From contig JABSRB010000001.1 in the NCBI GenBank assembly GCA_013215375.1, positions 155,595-219,594 on the forward strand: a stretch of DNA of 64,000 nucleotides. The letters run 5' to 3'. Position 1 is the stretch's first letter, and each line of letters opens with the position of its first letter. This document shows positions 38,462 through 50,477 of this stretch, piece by piece. Source of the stretch: Oceanospirillaceae bacterium. Its GTDB lineage: Bacteria; Pseudomonadota; Gammaproteobacteria; Pseudomonadales; Balneatricaceae. The notes under the pieces are model-generated. The model was given only the letters and a program-made list of their open reading frames with translations, ran no database searches and had not been told where the DNA came from. The position numbers and the translations under genes are program-made.

Positions 38462-39411
38462 TAATTCCCCTTATTTAACGTATTTATAATAGTCATCGCC
38501 TGGGCGACCATGCTACTGGCGTCAGTTGATCCATCCGGTAACAGCACTACAGTAGACTCTTTAGCGATCGCGTGTTTAGCTTCTATCGCCTTAGTCGCCA
38601 GATCCAACTGAATGGCTTTTTGCCCCTCTTCAGTTTTAGCGGCTTCACCGACGGTATGTAAAGCTTCAGCCTGGGCTGTTGCCACTGCGACAATTGCCTT
38701 AGCTTCACCTTCGGCTCTTAACACTTGCTGCGCTTTATCCGCTTCTGCGGCGAGTACTTGAGCCTGCTTTTGGCCTTCTGCAACGTTGATCGCAGATTGT
38801 CTGTCACCTTCTGACTCCAATATCTGGGCGCGCTTGACTCGCTCTGCCTTCATTTGCGCTTCCATCGCCTCCATGATGGTGGCTGGCGGCACGATATCTT
38901 TAATTTCGTAACGTAACACTTGTACGCCCCAAGGCTCAGCCGCCTGATTAATGGACTCTACAATATTGATATTCAGCTTATCACGCTCTTCAAAGGTTTT
39001 ATCTAGTTCCATTTTACCCAATTCAGAACGCATCGTGGTCTGCGCCAATTGCACTACAGCAAAGATGTAATCTTCTACTCCATAAGTGGCTTTGTAGGGA
39101 TCTAATACTCTAAAATACAGAACTCCATCAACCGTTAAAGTAATGTTATCGCGGGTGATAGCACCTTGACTGGGAACATCTACAGCCTGCTCTTTTAATG
39201 AGCGATTTGCAGCCACTTTATCGATGAAGGGCATTAAGAAATTGAGCCCCGCCTCTCTATTTGATTGAAACTTACCAAATCTTTCGATCACATACGCTCG
39301 GTTTTGCGGAACAAATATAATCGCTGATTTAAGTAACACCACCACAAACACTAAGATGACGAATTGCCAAGTGAATACAAAACCCAATAACATTTGAATA
39401 ATAACTTCCAT
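38461..39411 (-). CDS. qmcA: SPFH/Band-7 membrane protein (QmcA/stomatin-like)
   Basis: A 316-residue protein with an N-terminal membrane anchor (FVFTWQFVILVFVVVLLKSAIIFVPQ). The Band-7 domain follows (RAYVIERFGKFQSNREAGLNFLMPFIDKVA; SQGAITRDNITLTVDGVLYFRV), then an Ala/Glu-rich coiled-coil region from about 180 to 270. Members organise membrane microdomains and work with NfeD proteins, here encoded immediately downstream. Regulation is not evident from sequence. Confidence 0.9.
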   Translation of the reverse strand: MEVIIQMLLGFVFTWQFVILVFVVVLLKSAIIFVPQNRAYVIERFGKFQSNREAGLNFLMPFIDKVAANRSLKEQAVDVPSQGAITRDNITLTVDGVLYFRVLDPYKATYGVEDYIFAVVQLAQTTMRSELGKMELDKTFEERDKLNINIVESINQAAEPWGVQVLRYEIKDIVPPATIMEAMEAQMKAERVKRAQILESEGDRQSAINVAEGQKQAQVLAAEADKAQQVLRAEGEAKAIVAVATAQAEALHTVGEAAKTEEGQKAIQLDLATKAIEAKHAIAKESTVVLLPDGSTDASSMVAQAMTIINTLNKGN

Positions 39412-39494
39412 TTTACCTCTTCCTTTAATATTGCAGAAATACTGCTTAGTTTATAAAAAATTCTATAAATTCATGTTTATTACTGACCACATTC

Positions 39495-39941
39495 CTAGTG
39501 ATCCTTAATATTTTCCATCACCACAAAAGTGCTGCTTTGCATAACAAAGGGCAAGTTTGATAAAGTCTCACCCAAAAATTTACGATAGCTATCCATATCG
39601 CTAGTGCGCACTTTTAGTAAATAATCAAAGTTTGAGGCGATCATATGGCACTGCTCTACCTCGGGAATAATTCTAACGGCTTTGTTAAAGGCATCTAGCG
39701 CTTTTGTTTTGGTGTCACTGAGGGTAACTTGGACAAAAGCGATATGTGACTCACCCAATTTAGCCCTATCCACCAGCAAGCTATAACCTAATATATACCC
39801 TTGTTTTTCCAGTTTATCCATACGCACTTTACAAGGGGTTTTAGACAAACCAACCACATCTGCTAATTCAGTCACACTTACCCGAGAGTTTTTCTGTAAT
39901 TCACGAATAATTGCTTTATCGAACTTATCTAATTTATTCAT
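39495..39941 (-). CDS. Lrp/AsnC-family transcriptional regulator
   Basis: A 148-residue regulator with an N-terminal HTH (LDKFDKAIIRELQKNSRVSVTELADVVGLSKTPCKVRMDKLEKQGYI) and a RAM effector domain ending in FVMQSSTFVVMENIKD. The HTH variant TPCKVRMDKLE and the overall shape resemble PutR-type proline-responsive regulators, although no putA or amino-acid gene is next to it here. The target is therefore unknown. Confidence 0.88.
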   Translation of the reverse strand: MNKLDKFDKAIIRELQKNSRVSVTELADVVGLSKTPCKVRMDKLEKQGYILGYSLLVDRAKLGESHIAFVQVTLSDTKTKALDAFNKAVRIIPEVEQCHMIASNFDYLLKVRTSDMDSYRKFLGETLSNLPFVMQSSTFVVMENIKDH

Positions 39942-40059
39942 TAATATAACCGTACTGGGATGGTTTATAATCTTTTAAAACTACTCCGAGTGCTTTGCCC
40001 GAATAATGCATACAATACTCGGGTTAGATATCCAAAGGCAACATCAACACTACAGAATG

Positions 40060-40134
40060 AAGCTTGTCGATAGCCATCGACAAGCTTTGTGCATCTTTCT
40101 AAGTAGTGATTTACGCACTTGGACCATCACTACT
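40060..40134 (-). promoter_or_regulatory. Two tandem perfect hairpins downstream of the DUF1127-like gene
   Basis: AAGCTTGTCGAT (40060-40071) pairs perfectly with ATCGACAAGCTT (40076-40087) over 12 bp with a four-base loop. AGTAGTGAT (40102-40110) pairs with ATCACTACT (40126-40134). Both lie just after the stop of the minus-strand small gene. Neither is followed by a T run, so they may be 3'-end stabilising or processing structures instead of a classical terminator. Confidence 0.5.
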
Positions 40135-40139
40135 CGCTG

Positions 40140-40385
40140 TTAACCACCACTGTCTTGCAAAGATGCTGGGATAAAAACAACTTCATCAGCAGGTTTTTTC
40201 TCTGCTTCAGTGCGATTTGACTGCGGGGCATGGACAAAAGAGTAGATTACACCGCCTTCACGATACATACCAATATCTTTAAGGCAATCATCACTTAAAT
40301 GCTCAACCGCTTGGTAAGGATTAGCGATGAATATGAAAGCGCTCAGTGTTTTATAGCCATTGTAAATTGATTTTAAGATTGTCAT
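40140..40385 (-). CDS. Small DUF1127-like protein
   Basis: An 81-residue protein. The middle carries LSDDCLKDIGMYREGG, which fits the DUF1127 signature (LSDxxLxDIGLxR) of YjiS-like proteins. An N-terminal hydrophobic stretch and a polar C-terminal extension are unusual for the family. TCCGTC/AGAAAA precede the start without a strong Shine-Dalgarno. DUF1127 proteins are implicated in RNA and phosphate-related regulation in other bacteria; no role is assigned here. Confidence 0.65.
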   Translation of the reverse strand: MTILKSIYNGYKTLSAFIFIANPYQAVEHLSDDCLKDIGMYREGGVIYSFVHAPQSNRTEAEKKPADEVVFIPASLQDSGG

Positions 40386-40740
40386 TATTTTCTCCGTCTA
40401 TTAAAGACCGAAAAAACAGTAGCGACAAAAAGATAACTTGTAATGCCGCACTGTCTTCGCGGCATTGGTGCTCAAATCAATGGGAAATTTTAATTCCCTT
40501 AGCAGAACCTAATACACTCGCGCAGACATAAAGCCATGATCGCACCATGGGATTATGTTGTCGGGTATATGTATTAATCAGGTTATGCAGCATCATTTTC
40601 ACACATTAAGTTAAGATTACATCTCGAATGAGACGGTCAAATAATAACCCGATCTAAGTATTGAAATCAATTGGTTAAACAATAATTTGGTTAAGAATTA
40701 ATCCTAGTTTAAAATATTATATTTCAACAAGATAACGCCA
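40386..40740. other. Intergenic region, no gene seen
   Basis: About 355 bases, AT-rich toward the right, with no supported frame. The left end must contain the promoter of the DUF1127-like gene. The right end abuts the tandem repeat cluster. Confidence 0.45.
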
Positions 40741-40890
40741 TACACGCTCCTTGGCGTCTTGCCACTTACGTTTACCGCACATCCTGACCATATACGCTCT
40801 TTGGCTCCTGCCATCGCGTTATACCGTACTTCCTGTACATATACGCTCTTTGGCGTCCTGCCACCGCGTTATACCGTACATCCTGTACAT
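40741..40890 (+). repeat. Dispersed repeat family A, three tandem units
   Basis: Three head-to-tail units of about 50 bp: 40741-40791 (diverged), 40792-40840 and 40841-40890. The last two share tatacgctctttgg, a tcctgcca core, gcgttataccgtac and tcctgtacat. This is the clearest cluster of the family and lies directly before the ushA terminator. Confidence 0.85.
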
Positions 40891-40925
40891 AAAAAAAGGC
40901 GCTAACCTAAAAAGTTAGCGCCTTT
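40891..40925 (-). terminator. Rho-independent terminator of the 5'-nucleotidase gene
   Basis: AAAGGCGCTAAC and GTTAGCGCCTTT form a perfect 12-bp stem with a seven-base loop, followed on the minus strand by seven T. It lies 25 bases beyond the ushA-like stop. Confidence 0.88.
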
Positions 40926-40949
40926 ATAAACAACGTTAAGTAAAAGGTG

Positions 40950-42596
40950 TTATTTACGAACTACATTCCCTTTGTCGTGCGCTTTAGCACTTAGAGGTGA
41001 ATTTTTCTCGATGTATTCTTTGAGCACATCTGCATCAACAAAGCCGCTATTGACATAAGCTGCGTGTTTGTTCATGGCAGGGTATTTATCGCCGCCAGAC
41101 GCTATATAGCTATTAATAGCCATACGGTAGCTTTTTGCAGGATCAATATCTTGCCCTTTTATCGTGGCCGTTTTCAACACGCCCTGCTCGATGGAAAGTT
41201 CCACACCGGCAAATTGCGCAAAAGATCCACTGTCGACAGGCTTAGCGGCAACCGCTGCTAAATACTCAAATAACTCTTTACCGTTTAGCTCAACAAAACC
41301 CACCACATTGGCAAAAGGCTGTACTTTCAATACATCCTTATAGGTAATATCTCCCTGGGCAATACTGTCGCGAATACCGCCAGAGTTCATCACTGCTAAA
41401 TCAGCGCCAACTTTCTCCATCTGCGCTAAAGCAATCAGATGCCCCATGTTAGTAGGCTCAAAGCGCACCACTGCTCTATCGCCTTCTAACTTACCATCAA
41501 CAGTACCAATTTTTTGTTGTAACTGCTCCTGCCCCTGTTCCTGAAAAGGGGTTAAAAATGCTTTAAGCGTAGCATCTTCTGCAATAGCATCCGCTACTAA
41601 TACTCGTACTTTTTTACCTTCCGCATTTTTAACTTTTTTCTTTAGATTGACAGGAATCAACTGGTAACTTAACAATGTTAGTTCGCCATTTTTGAACTCT
41701 AAATCCGCGCGACCAACATATTTCCCCCACTCATGGGCCTGCATAATTAACGTGCCATTTTGCACATCAGGCATACACGCCATACCCGCCTTATATTTGG
41801 TGATTAGCGCCCCTTGTGCATCGGCACAAACAGGATCTTGCGAATGGCCGCCAATGATAAGATCAAGCCCTTGAACTGAGCGAGCTAGAGTGACATCACC
41901 CGGTGCATTGATACCAAAACTGGCATCCTGATAGTGCCCCATATGCGTTGCTGCAATAATGATATCCGCTTTCTTTTTTAATTCAGGCAGTAATTTTTTT
42001 GCCTCATCGACAGGTTTGGTAAAAGCGATGTTACCCATAAACTCTGGGTTGCCGAGTTTTTTAGTATCTTCTGTAGTCAGACCGATAACGGCGATACGTA
42101 ACGCGCCTTTTTGGAAAATCTCATAGGGCTTAAATAAACGCTTGTTGGTGGTTTTATCATAGATATTGGCGGCTAGAAATGGAAAATCTACCCATGATTG
42201 CTGCTTGCGAATAATGGCGAGTTCGTTATCAAACTCATGGTTCCCCAGAGCCATCGCATCATATCCGATGAAACCCATTCCTTTAAAATCTGGCTCTGCG
42301 TCTTGAAGATCAGATTCAGGGACGCCAGTATTGATATCACCACCTGACAGCAATAATAGCTGTGATCCCTGCGCTTTGACTTCTGCACGTATGCTATCAA
42401 TTAGCGTTTTACGTGCCGCCATACCGTATTCTCCATGGCGGTTAGACCAGAAGCGACCGTGATTATCATTTGTATGTAAAATTGTTAATTTATAGCTTTT
42501 ATCTGTTTCCCACTGCTGCCCACTTTCTCCAGCTAATGCCGATAGCGACACCATACCGCTAATTGCTGTTAAAGCTAACACACCTGTTTTAAGCAT
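40950..42596 (-). CDS. ushA: Periplasmic 5'-nucleotidase / UDP-sugar hydrolase family protein
   Basis: A 548-residue exported enzyme. The signal peptide is MLKTGVLALTAISGMVSLSALAG. The metallophosphatase domain shows LHTNDNHGRFW, LSGGDINTG, ALGNHEFDN, AATHMGHYQ and GGHSQDP. The C-terminal nucleotidase domain shows MNSGGIRDSI and AINSYIASGGDKYP. UshA-type enzymes dephosphorylate nucleotides in the periplasm so nucleosides and phosphate can be taken up. GGGAGAGAG precedes the ATG. It is monocistronic with a strong terminator. Confidence 0.9.
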   Translation of the reverse strand: MLKTGVLALTAISGMVSLSALAGESGQQWETDKSYKLTILHTNDNHGRFWSNRHGEYGMAARKTLIDSIRAEVKAQGSQLLLLSGGDINTGVPESDLQDAEPDFKGMGFIGYDAMALGNHEFDNELAIIRKQQSWVDFPFLAANIYDKTTNKRLFKPYEIFQKGALRIAVIGLTTEDTKKLGNPEFMGNIAFTKPVDEAKKLLPELKKKADIIIAATHMGHYQDASFGINAPGDVTLARSVQGLDLIIGGHSQDPVCADAQGALITKYKAGMACMPDVQNGTLIMQAHEWGKYVGRADLEFKNGELTLLSYQLIPVNLKKKVKNAEGKKVRVLVADAIAEDATLKAFLTPFQEQGQEQLQQKIGTVDGKLEGDRAVVRFEPTNMGHLIALAQMEKVGADLAVMNSGGIRDSIAQGDITYKDVLKVQPFANVVGFVELNGKELFEYLAAVAAKPVDSGSFAQFAGVELSIEQGVLKTATIKGQDIDPAKSYRMAINSYIASGGDKYPAMNKHAAYVNSGFVDADVLKEYIEKNSPLSAKAHDKGNVVRK

Positions 42597-42786
42597 CTCT
42601 CTCTCCCTGTTGTAATTTACTTACTTGTTATTATTAATAAATTATTTTGCCACACTTTCTACAAAGCGCAGCTTATCTTTTAAAAATGACAGCTTCATTT
42701 CACTTTTTTTTAAGCGAAGAGTAAAGCTTTATATTTATCCATCAATTAATAAGACTTTATACTATAAAATAAACTGATTGAGATGA

Positions 42787-43350
42787 CTATTTGCTGACAC
42801 GCTCAAAACAATCGCTTTGGCAATGAACGCAAGGTTGAATAACTTCTATTTCTGTGACTTGGTGGGTCGCCTCACAATTAAGGCAGCGCAACGTACCATA
42901 AAAGCACACTTCACCACTGAGATACTGCCAGTTAGAACAGTCTAATTTTTCAGCGAGTAACAAGTGATCAATAACCGTCTTATCCGCTAAACTCAGGAAC
43001 TGCTCCTTGCTAGATTGCTCTAAAAAATCTAAATCAAAATTTAGCCATGCCGCCACCCCCTCACCTGTCATGTGTAAGTAATGACTGAGTGATTTCAGGT
43101 CCCTGGCAACATAGACACTGAGCAAATGCACTTCATCGCTGCTCATTTGCTCTGCGGCTTGTTCCAGTTCAATAGCCTCATCGACCATTTTTTTAATCAT
43201 CAGCGCTGAGTTATCAGCCGCTTTTAAGCCCGATTCTGAAAGTTCCTTAATAACAAATTCAAAGCCTGTTATTAACGAGCCTTTATCAGCTGTAGATTTT
43301 TTTTTATTGGTTTCATTATCTGCTTGCATAATAACCTCCAAAAGATACAT
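42787..43350 (-). CDS. Zinc-ribbon DUF1451 family protein (YbeL-like)
   Basis: A 187-residue soluble protein. A helical, acidic N-terminal two-thirds ends in a zinc ribbon with CFYGTLRCLNCEATHQVTEIEVIQPCVHCQSDCF (two CxxC pairs). This matches DUF1451/YbeL, which in Enterobacteria also lies beside leuS. It is divergent from leuS. A start with ATAACCTCC-like spacing is not obvious; an ATG eight codons inside is an alternative. Function is unknown. Confidence 0.8.
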   Translation of the reverse strand: MYLLEVIMQADNETNKKKSTADKGSLITGFEFVIKELSESGLKAADNSALMIKKMVDEAIELEQAAEQMSSDEVHLLSVYVARDLKSLSHYLHMTGEGVAAWLNFDLDFLEQSSKEQFLSLADKTVIDHLLLAEKLDCSNWQYLSGEVCFYGTLRCLNCEATHQVTEIEVIQPCVHCQSDCFERVSK

Positions 43351-43442
43351 TTTTGCTATTAATGCGGTATTTATGACCTTGTGTTTAAGGTATGCTTAGA
43401 TTCAATTTTTCCTGACATATAACCATAGGCTCTGCTCTCTAG

Positions 43443-46064
<2,622 letters not shown>

Positions 46065-46218
46065 AGCTCTACCTAAAATCACAGCTGTTGGTCTATTCAC
46101 TTAGCCAACAACTGCGATTGCCTGCAACGACCAGCACCTCTCATCTCGATAGTTTTTCGGTACAACTAAAAACTATCGAATCTTATTTTCTCAACAACGC
46201 CTGTGATGAGGATTCAAA

Positions 46219-46740
46219 ATGTTTGCCCTATTAAAAAGCAGCCCTGAAATAAACTTTAAAACAACCTGCTACGTGCTGCTATTTACCTTGCTAACTGGCT
46301 GTGGTTTTACCTTGCGTGGCAATATTGAATTACCCATCAGCGCACAATCTTTATGGCTAGTTACCGACAGCCATAAAAACTCTCTCTTCCAACAGCAATT
46401 TAAATTATTAGCTCAGCAAAATAATTTAACATTGGACGAAGATGCAGAACTCAAAATTGTTATTACCCGTATTAATTTCAGAAAAATAACCACCACTCTT
46501 GACGCCGATGCTGATGTAGACGAATACACCTTAAGAGGCGAGTTGTCCTTTGACATAATCGGCAGTGACGAGGAGCAACTAGCTGGAAATTTAGAGGCTT
46601 TTTCCGAACGCACTTTCCAATATGATGCCAACGATGCCGCCGCTAGCAACTCAAGAGAAGCTTTTTTGAACGCAGAGTTATGGCGTGATCTATCCCAGCA
46701 AATTCTGCGACAATACGCCGCCCGTGTCCGTATCAAATGA
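46219..46740 (+). CDS. lptE: LPS-assembly lipoprotein LptE
   Basis: A 173-residue outer-membrane lipoprotein. The lipobox LLTGC is preceded by a hydrophobic signal and followed by GFTLRGNIELP, the conserved LptE start. LptE plugs the LptD barrel and assists lipopolysaccharide insertion. GATGAGGA precedes the ATG. Its stop overlaps the holA start by four bases, as in the standard leuS-lptE-holA order. Confidence 0.92.
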   Translation: MFALLKSSPEINFKTTCYVLLFTLLTGCGFTLRGNIELPISAQSLWLVTDSHKNSLFQQQFKLLAQQNNLTLDEDAELKIVITRINFRKITTTLDADADVDEYTLRGELSFDIIGSDEEQLAGNLEAFSERTFQYDANDAAASNSREAFLNAELWRDLSQQILRQYAARVRIK

Positions 46741-47756
46741 GAATTAAAGCAGAACAGTTATCTGCGCAACTGAGCCGAAAAACCAGCCCAGTGTATTTAG
46801 TCAGTGGCGATGAAACCCTTATCGTCGAAGAGAGCTGTGACCTCATTCGCGCTCACCTCAAAAATAATGGTTTTGATGAGCGAGAAGTACTACATGTTGA
46901 GGCGGGCTTCAAATGGGAATATCTATTAGAGTGCGCCAACGCCCTCTCCTTGTTTGCCGACAAACGTCTTATTGAAATTCGCCTCGGCACTCAAAAAATC
47001 AATAAAGCAGCCAGCAAAATTCTGCAGGAATATATCAAGTACGCCCCTGCAGAAAACACTTTATTATTGATAGCCAATAAATTAGATGGCGCCGCCAAAA
47101 AATCGGCCTGGTATAAAGATATTGACCAACAGGGCTGTATTGTAGAAATATGGCCAATCGAGACCCAGCAGTTACCTATGTGGCTAAAAAATCGTGCCGC
47201 TGCGCAAAATCTGCAACTAACCCCTGATGCTATTGCCATTTTATGTGATCGCATTGAAGGCAATTTATTGGCTGCCAAGCAGGAATTGGACAAACTGCAA
47301 TTATTACAAGGTAGCTCGCCACTGAGTGCTGAAGATATTGTTGGCGCGGTTTCCGACAGCTCTCGCTACGACGTATTTGCCCTGATGGATGCCATCATCT
47401 TCGGCCAGAGTGAGCGCAGTTTAAAGATTTTGCAAGTGCTTAGGCAAGAGGCGATAGAGCCAACGATTATTCTCTGGGCAATCAGCCGAGAAATCAGATT
47501 ATTGCATGATCTAAAAACGGGCCTAGACCAAGGTCAAAGTTATGAATCACTGTGTTCTAAACTGAGAGTATGGGGAAAGAAGAAGCAAAGCTTAAAACAG
47601 GCGGCTATGCGCCAAGATTACGACCAACTTGAAGCGATGTTACGACAGTGCGCAAGCGTCGATCAAATCATTAAAGGGATGAAAATTGGCGATCACTGGC
47701 TGCATATTACTGACATAACGCTGTCTTTATCTGGCAGTCATTTAAAGCTAGGCTAG
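46737..47756 (+). CDS. holA: DNA polymerase III subunit delta
   Basis: A 339-residue clamp-loader subunit: VYLVSGDETLIVEESCDLIRAHL at the N-terminus, KRLIEIRLGTQKINKA and then DALIFGQ-like VFALMDAIIFGQSERSLKIL in the middle domain. Delta opens the beta sliding clamp. The gene overlaps lptE by four bases. A weak stem-loop (aaacgct...agcgttt, about 47788-47817) lies before the convergent fadD gene. Confidence 0.92.
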   Translation: MRIKAEQLSAQLSRKTSPVYLVSGDETLIVEESCDLIRAHLKNNGFDEREVLHVEAGFKWEYLLECANALSLFADKRLIEIRLGTQKINKAASKILQEYIKYAPAENTLLLIANKLDGAAKKSAWYKDIDQQGCIVEIWPIETQQLPMWLKNRAAAQNLQLTPDAIAILCDRIEGNLLAAKQELDKLQLLQGSSPLSAEDIVGAVSDSSRYDVFALMDAIIFGQSERSLKILQVLRQEAIEPTIILWAISREIRLLHDLKTGLDQGQSYESLCSKLRVWGKKKQSLKQAAMRQDYDQLEAMLRQCASVDQIIKGMKIGDHWLHITDITLSLSGSHLKLG

Positions 47757-47829
47757 TCATATCAAAGATCTAGCCTTGGATAATAGAAACGCTTCCCACT
47801 CTTTGAATAGGAGCGTTTGCATACTAATG

Positions 47830-49473
47830 TTATTCGCGAAGCATTCTGCGAAGCACTTTACCGACGTTTGATTTCGGTAGTTCATCTACAAACTCAACGT
47901 CTTTCGGTACTTTATAGTTTGCCAGGTTCTCTTTGCAATAATTGCGCAGCTCTGCAACTTCTAAGCTACTGTCACTTGCCACTACAAATAACTTCACTGT
48001 CTCACCAGACACCTCATGTTTAATACCAATAGCGGCACACTCCAATACTTTAGGGTGTGATGATGCAATGTCCTCAACTTCATTGGGGTAGACATTAAAA
48101 CCAGAGACAATGATCAAATCTTTGGCTCTATCAACGATGGTTAGGCGCCCATTAGCATCCTGCACTGCAATATCACCTGTCTTGAAGAAACCATCTTTAG
48201 TGAAAGAAACAGCGGTTTCCTCAGGATGATTCCAGTATCCCTTCATCACTTGCGGCCCCTTCACACAAAGCTCTCCAGGTTCACCATCTGCCACATCTTG
48301 CTCGCTATCATCAATAACACGCACGATAGACTCTTTAACCGCAAAGCCAATAGTCCCAATCTCAATATCATTGACTGGATTGACCGCAACAATAGGCGAA
48401 GTCTCCGTTAGCCCATAACCCTCCATGACTTTAACACCAGTAGTCTTGTGCCACAGCTCAGCACAATCATGAGTCAGCGCCATGCCCCCAGAAATCGTCA
48501 TACAAAATTGACTAAAATCTGCTTTGGGGAAATCTTTGTGATTACAAAGCGCTACAAACAAAGTATTTAAACCAAGGAAGCCGGTAAATTTCCATTTAGA
48601 AAGCTCTTTAACAAAACCAGGAATATCTCTAGGGTTGGCAATCAAAACACTCTGACCACCAGACTCCATGACAATAAGAGAAATGGTAAAAGCGTAAATA
48701 TGATAGAGCGGCAGCGGTGCGATCACTATATCTTTCCAGTGCTCAGGCGCCTTACAAATAACTTCCGATGCCTGCAGCATATTCGACACTATATTACCGT
48801 GGGTGAGCATAACCCCTTTTGATACACCGGTTGTTCCACCTGTGTACTGTAATACAGCAACATCATCAATTTTTCTGGCTATTTTCTCAGGCTGCTTTCC
48901 ATAGTGCGCCATCATTGCACCGCGCAATTTAATCGCAGTGGGAAGCGAGAAAGCCGGGATCATCTTTTTAACGTACTTAACAACATTATTGATCAACTGA
49001 CGATGGACGAATCCATGTAAGTCCGCCAAGTTAGTCGTCAAAACATACTTGATTGTGGTTTTATCTAGGATTTTTTCAACGTTACTGGCCACGCCTTCAT
49101 AGACAACTAACGCCTTTACTTGGGCATCATTAAATTGATGTTCAAGCTCTCTTGGAGAGTAAAGTGGGTTGGTATTAACCACAATCAAACCCGCTTTCAT
49201 CGCTCCAAGCAATGTGACTGGAAATTGCAAAATATTGGGTAATTGAATCGCTATTCTATCGCCAGGCTCTAGATCTGTATCATTTTGTAAATAACAGGCA
49301 AATGCGTCAGACAGCTTATCTAGTTCAGAGAACGAGATACTGTGACCAAAACTACTATAGGCATCTTTGTCCTGGTATTTTTTACAGGCTTTTTCAAACA
49401 CATCTAAAACAGAACTGTAATTACTGTCATTTAAAGATTCAGGGATCCACGATCCTCTTTGCGTTTCTTTCAT
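47830..49473 (-). CDS. fadD: Long-chain fatty-acid-CoA ligase
   Basis: A 547-residue adenylate-forming enzyme. The AMP signature YTGGTTGVSKGVMLTHGN lies near residues 210-228, with EGYGLTETSPIVAVNP, FKTGDIAVQDANGRLTIVDRAKDLIIVSGFNVYPNEVE and a C-terminal PKSNVGKVLRR containing the acylation lysine. It activates fatty acids to acyl-CoA. It is monocistronic; no regulator box can be seen with confidence. Confidence 0.92.
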   Translation of the reverse strand: MKETQRGSWIPESLNDSNYSSVLDVFEKACKKYQDKDAYSSFGHSISFSELDKLSDAFACYLQNDTDLEPGDRIAIQLPNILQFPVTLLGAMKAGLIVVNTNPLYSPRELEHQFNDAQVKALVVYEGVASNVEKILDKTTIKYVLTTNLADLHGFVHRQLINNVVKYVKKMIPAFSLPTAIKLRGAMMAHYGKQPEKIARKIDDVAVLQYTGGTTGVSKGVMLTHGNIVSNMLQASEVICKAPEHWKDIVIAPLPLYHIYAFTISLIVMESGGQSVLIANPRDIPGFVKELSKWKFTGFLGLNTLFVALCNHKDFPKADFSQFCMTISGGMALTHDCAELWHKTTGVKVMEGYGLTETSPIVAVNPVNDIEIGTIGFAVKESIVRVIDDSEQDVADGEPGELCVKGPQVMKGYWNHPEETAVSFTKDGFFKTGDIAVQDANGRLTIVDRAKDLIIVSGFNVYPNEVEDIASSHPKVLECAAIGIKHEVSGETVKLFVVASDSSLEVAELRNYCKENLANYKVPKDVEFVDELPKSNVGKVLRRMLRE

Positions 49474-49730
49474 AGCTTACCTCTGGGTTGAAATCTCATG
49501 TTATTTTTATTGTCCCTGTCATATATCTATCCATAAACCTAAATTTGGCAGTTAGACGCGAAAAAGCTGTGCAAGAAATTGGTGTGCATAGGAAATTAGA
49601 AAATTAAGTGGTCACCAGAGATGAAATCTTGTTTCATCTTAATTGGTGATGAGAATATTTTCTATTTTTCTAGGTGCATCAAGAGCTTATGCAGACTTTC
49701 GTGATTCGACAGCCTAATATAGGTTAATTA

Positions 49731-50048
49731 TCAGGCTGCTGGAAACAAACTCACCAGTGCCGGTGCCAACGTCATATCTCCTTCAGCTTCAATACTTCCT
49801 TCCATGAATGCCTGCATTGCATCGGATTCACCACTGATAATTTCCAATAGTAAATCAGAGGCCATCGACAACTCAATATCAGGAGCTGAATGTGCACCTT
49901 CACTGAAACTGCATTCGCCATCACTTATTTTGCAGCTAAAGATTTGCTGCTCAGATAAATTATACTGAAAAACAGCCTCTATATTTTGCGCGGCTTGGGC
50001 ATTAAATCGCTGCTGCATTTGCTGAAACAAATCATCTAAATTTATCAT
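49731..50048 (-). CDS. SCP2 sterol-binding domain protein
   Basis: A 105-residue protein made of a single SCP2 lipid-binding domain: AVFQYNLSEQQIFSCKISDGECSFSEGAHSAPDIELSMASDLLLEIISGESDAMQAFMEGSIEAEGDM. Such stand-alone SCP2 proteins bind acyl-CoAs or lipids in the cytoplasm. The fadD gene lies downstream on the same strand but 257 bases away, so linkage is loose. Confidence 0.85.
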   Translation of the reverse strand: MINLDDLFQQMQQRFNAQAAQNIEAVFQYNLSEQQIFSCKISDGECSFSEGAHSAPDIELSMASDLLLEIISGESDAMQAFMEGSIEAEGDMTLAPALVSLFPAA

Positions 50049-50477
50049 TATCTATCCTTTTTCTAGGCTACATTTTAGCGGCTCACTAAACAACACATCT
50101 ATGCCACTGCCATGCAAAAACATGACTTTAGTTTAATCGTGGTTACACAGAAAGCATCGCTAGTAACACCTTAATTATCTTTTCTAAGTAAAAGACCTAT
50201 AACATTATCATTCAAAGCCAAATAGGCGATCCTTTATTCTCTAAGTATTACTATTTACCACCCTTTTTACCAGTAAAGTCTAGTTTAAATAAACCAATAT
50301 ATTTAATCCTAGTATGATTACCGCTACATTTTTTATAAAGTACACTGTTTATATACTCTTAATCATAATCTAAAAGATACCTATACCCCTACAAAATCAT
50401 TTATTCAGCCTTTAGCCTATAGTAAAATATCCTACTATTATTCAATTGTTACTTTTTCTTGGCGCCTCTTCCTAACT
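50049..50477. other. Divergent promoter region, AT-rich, no gene seen
   Basis: About 430 bases between the SCP2 gene and the glycosyltransferase, strongly AT-rich at 50160-50460. No frame or hairpin of note was seen. It presumably holds promoters for both flanking genes. Confidence 0.4.

Noticed and set aside
40741..40890. Possible CRISPR array
   Set aside because: The roughly 50-bp units are contiguous without unique spacers, and no cas genes are present.
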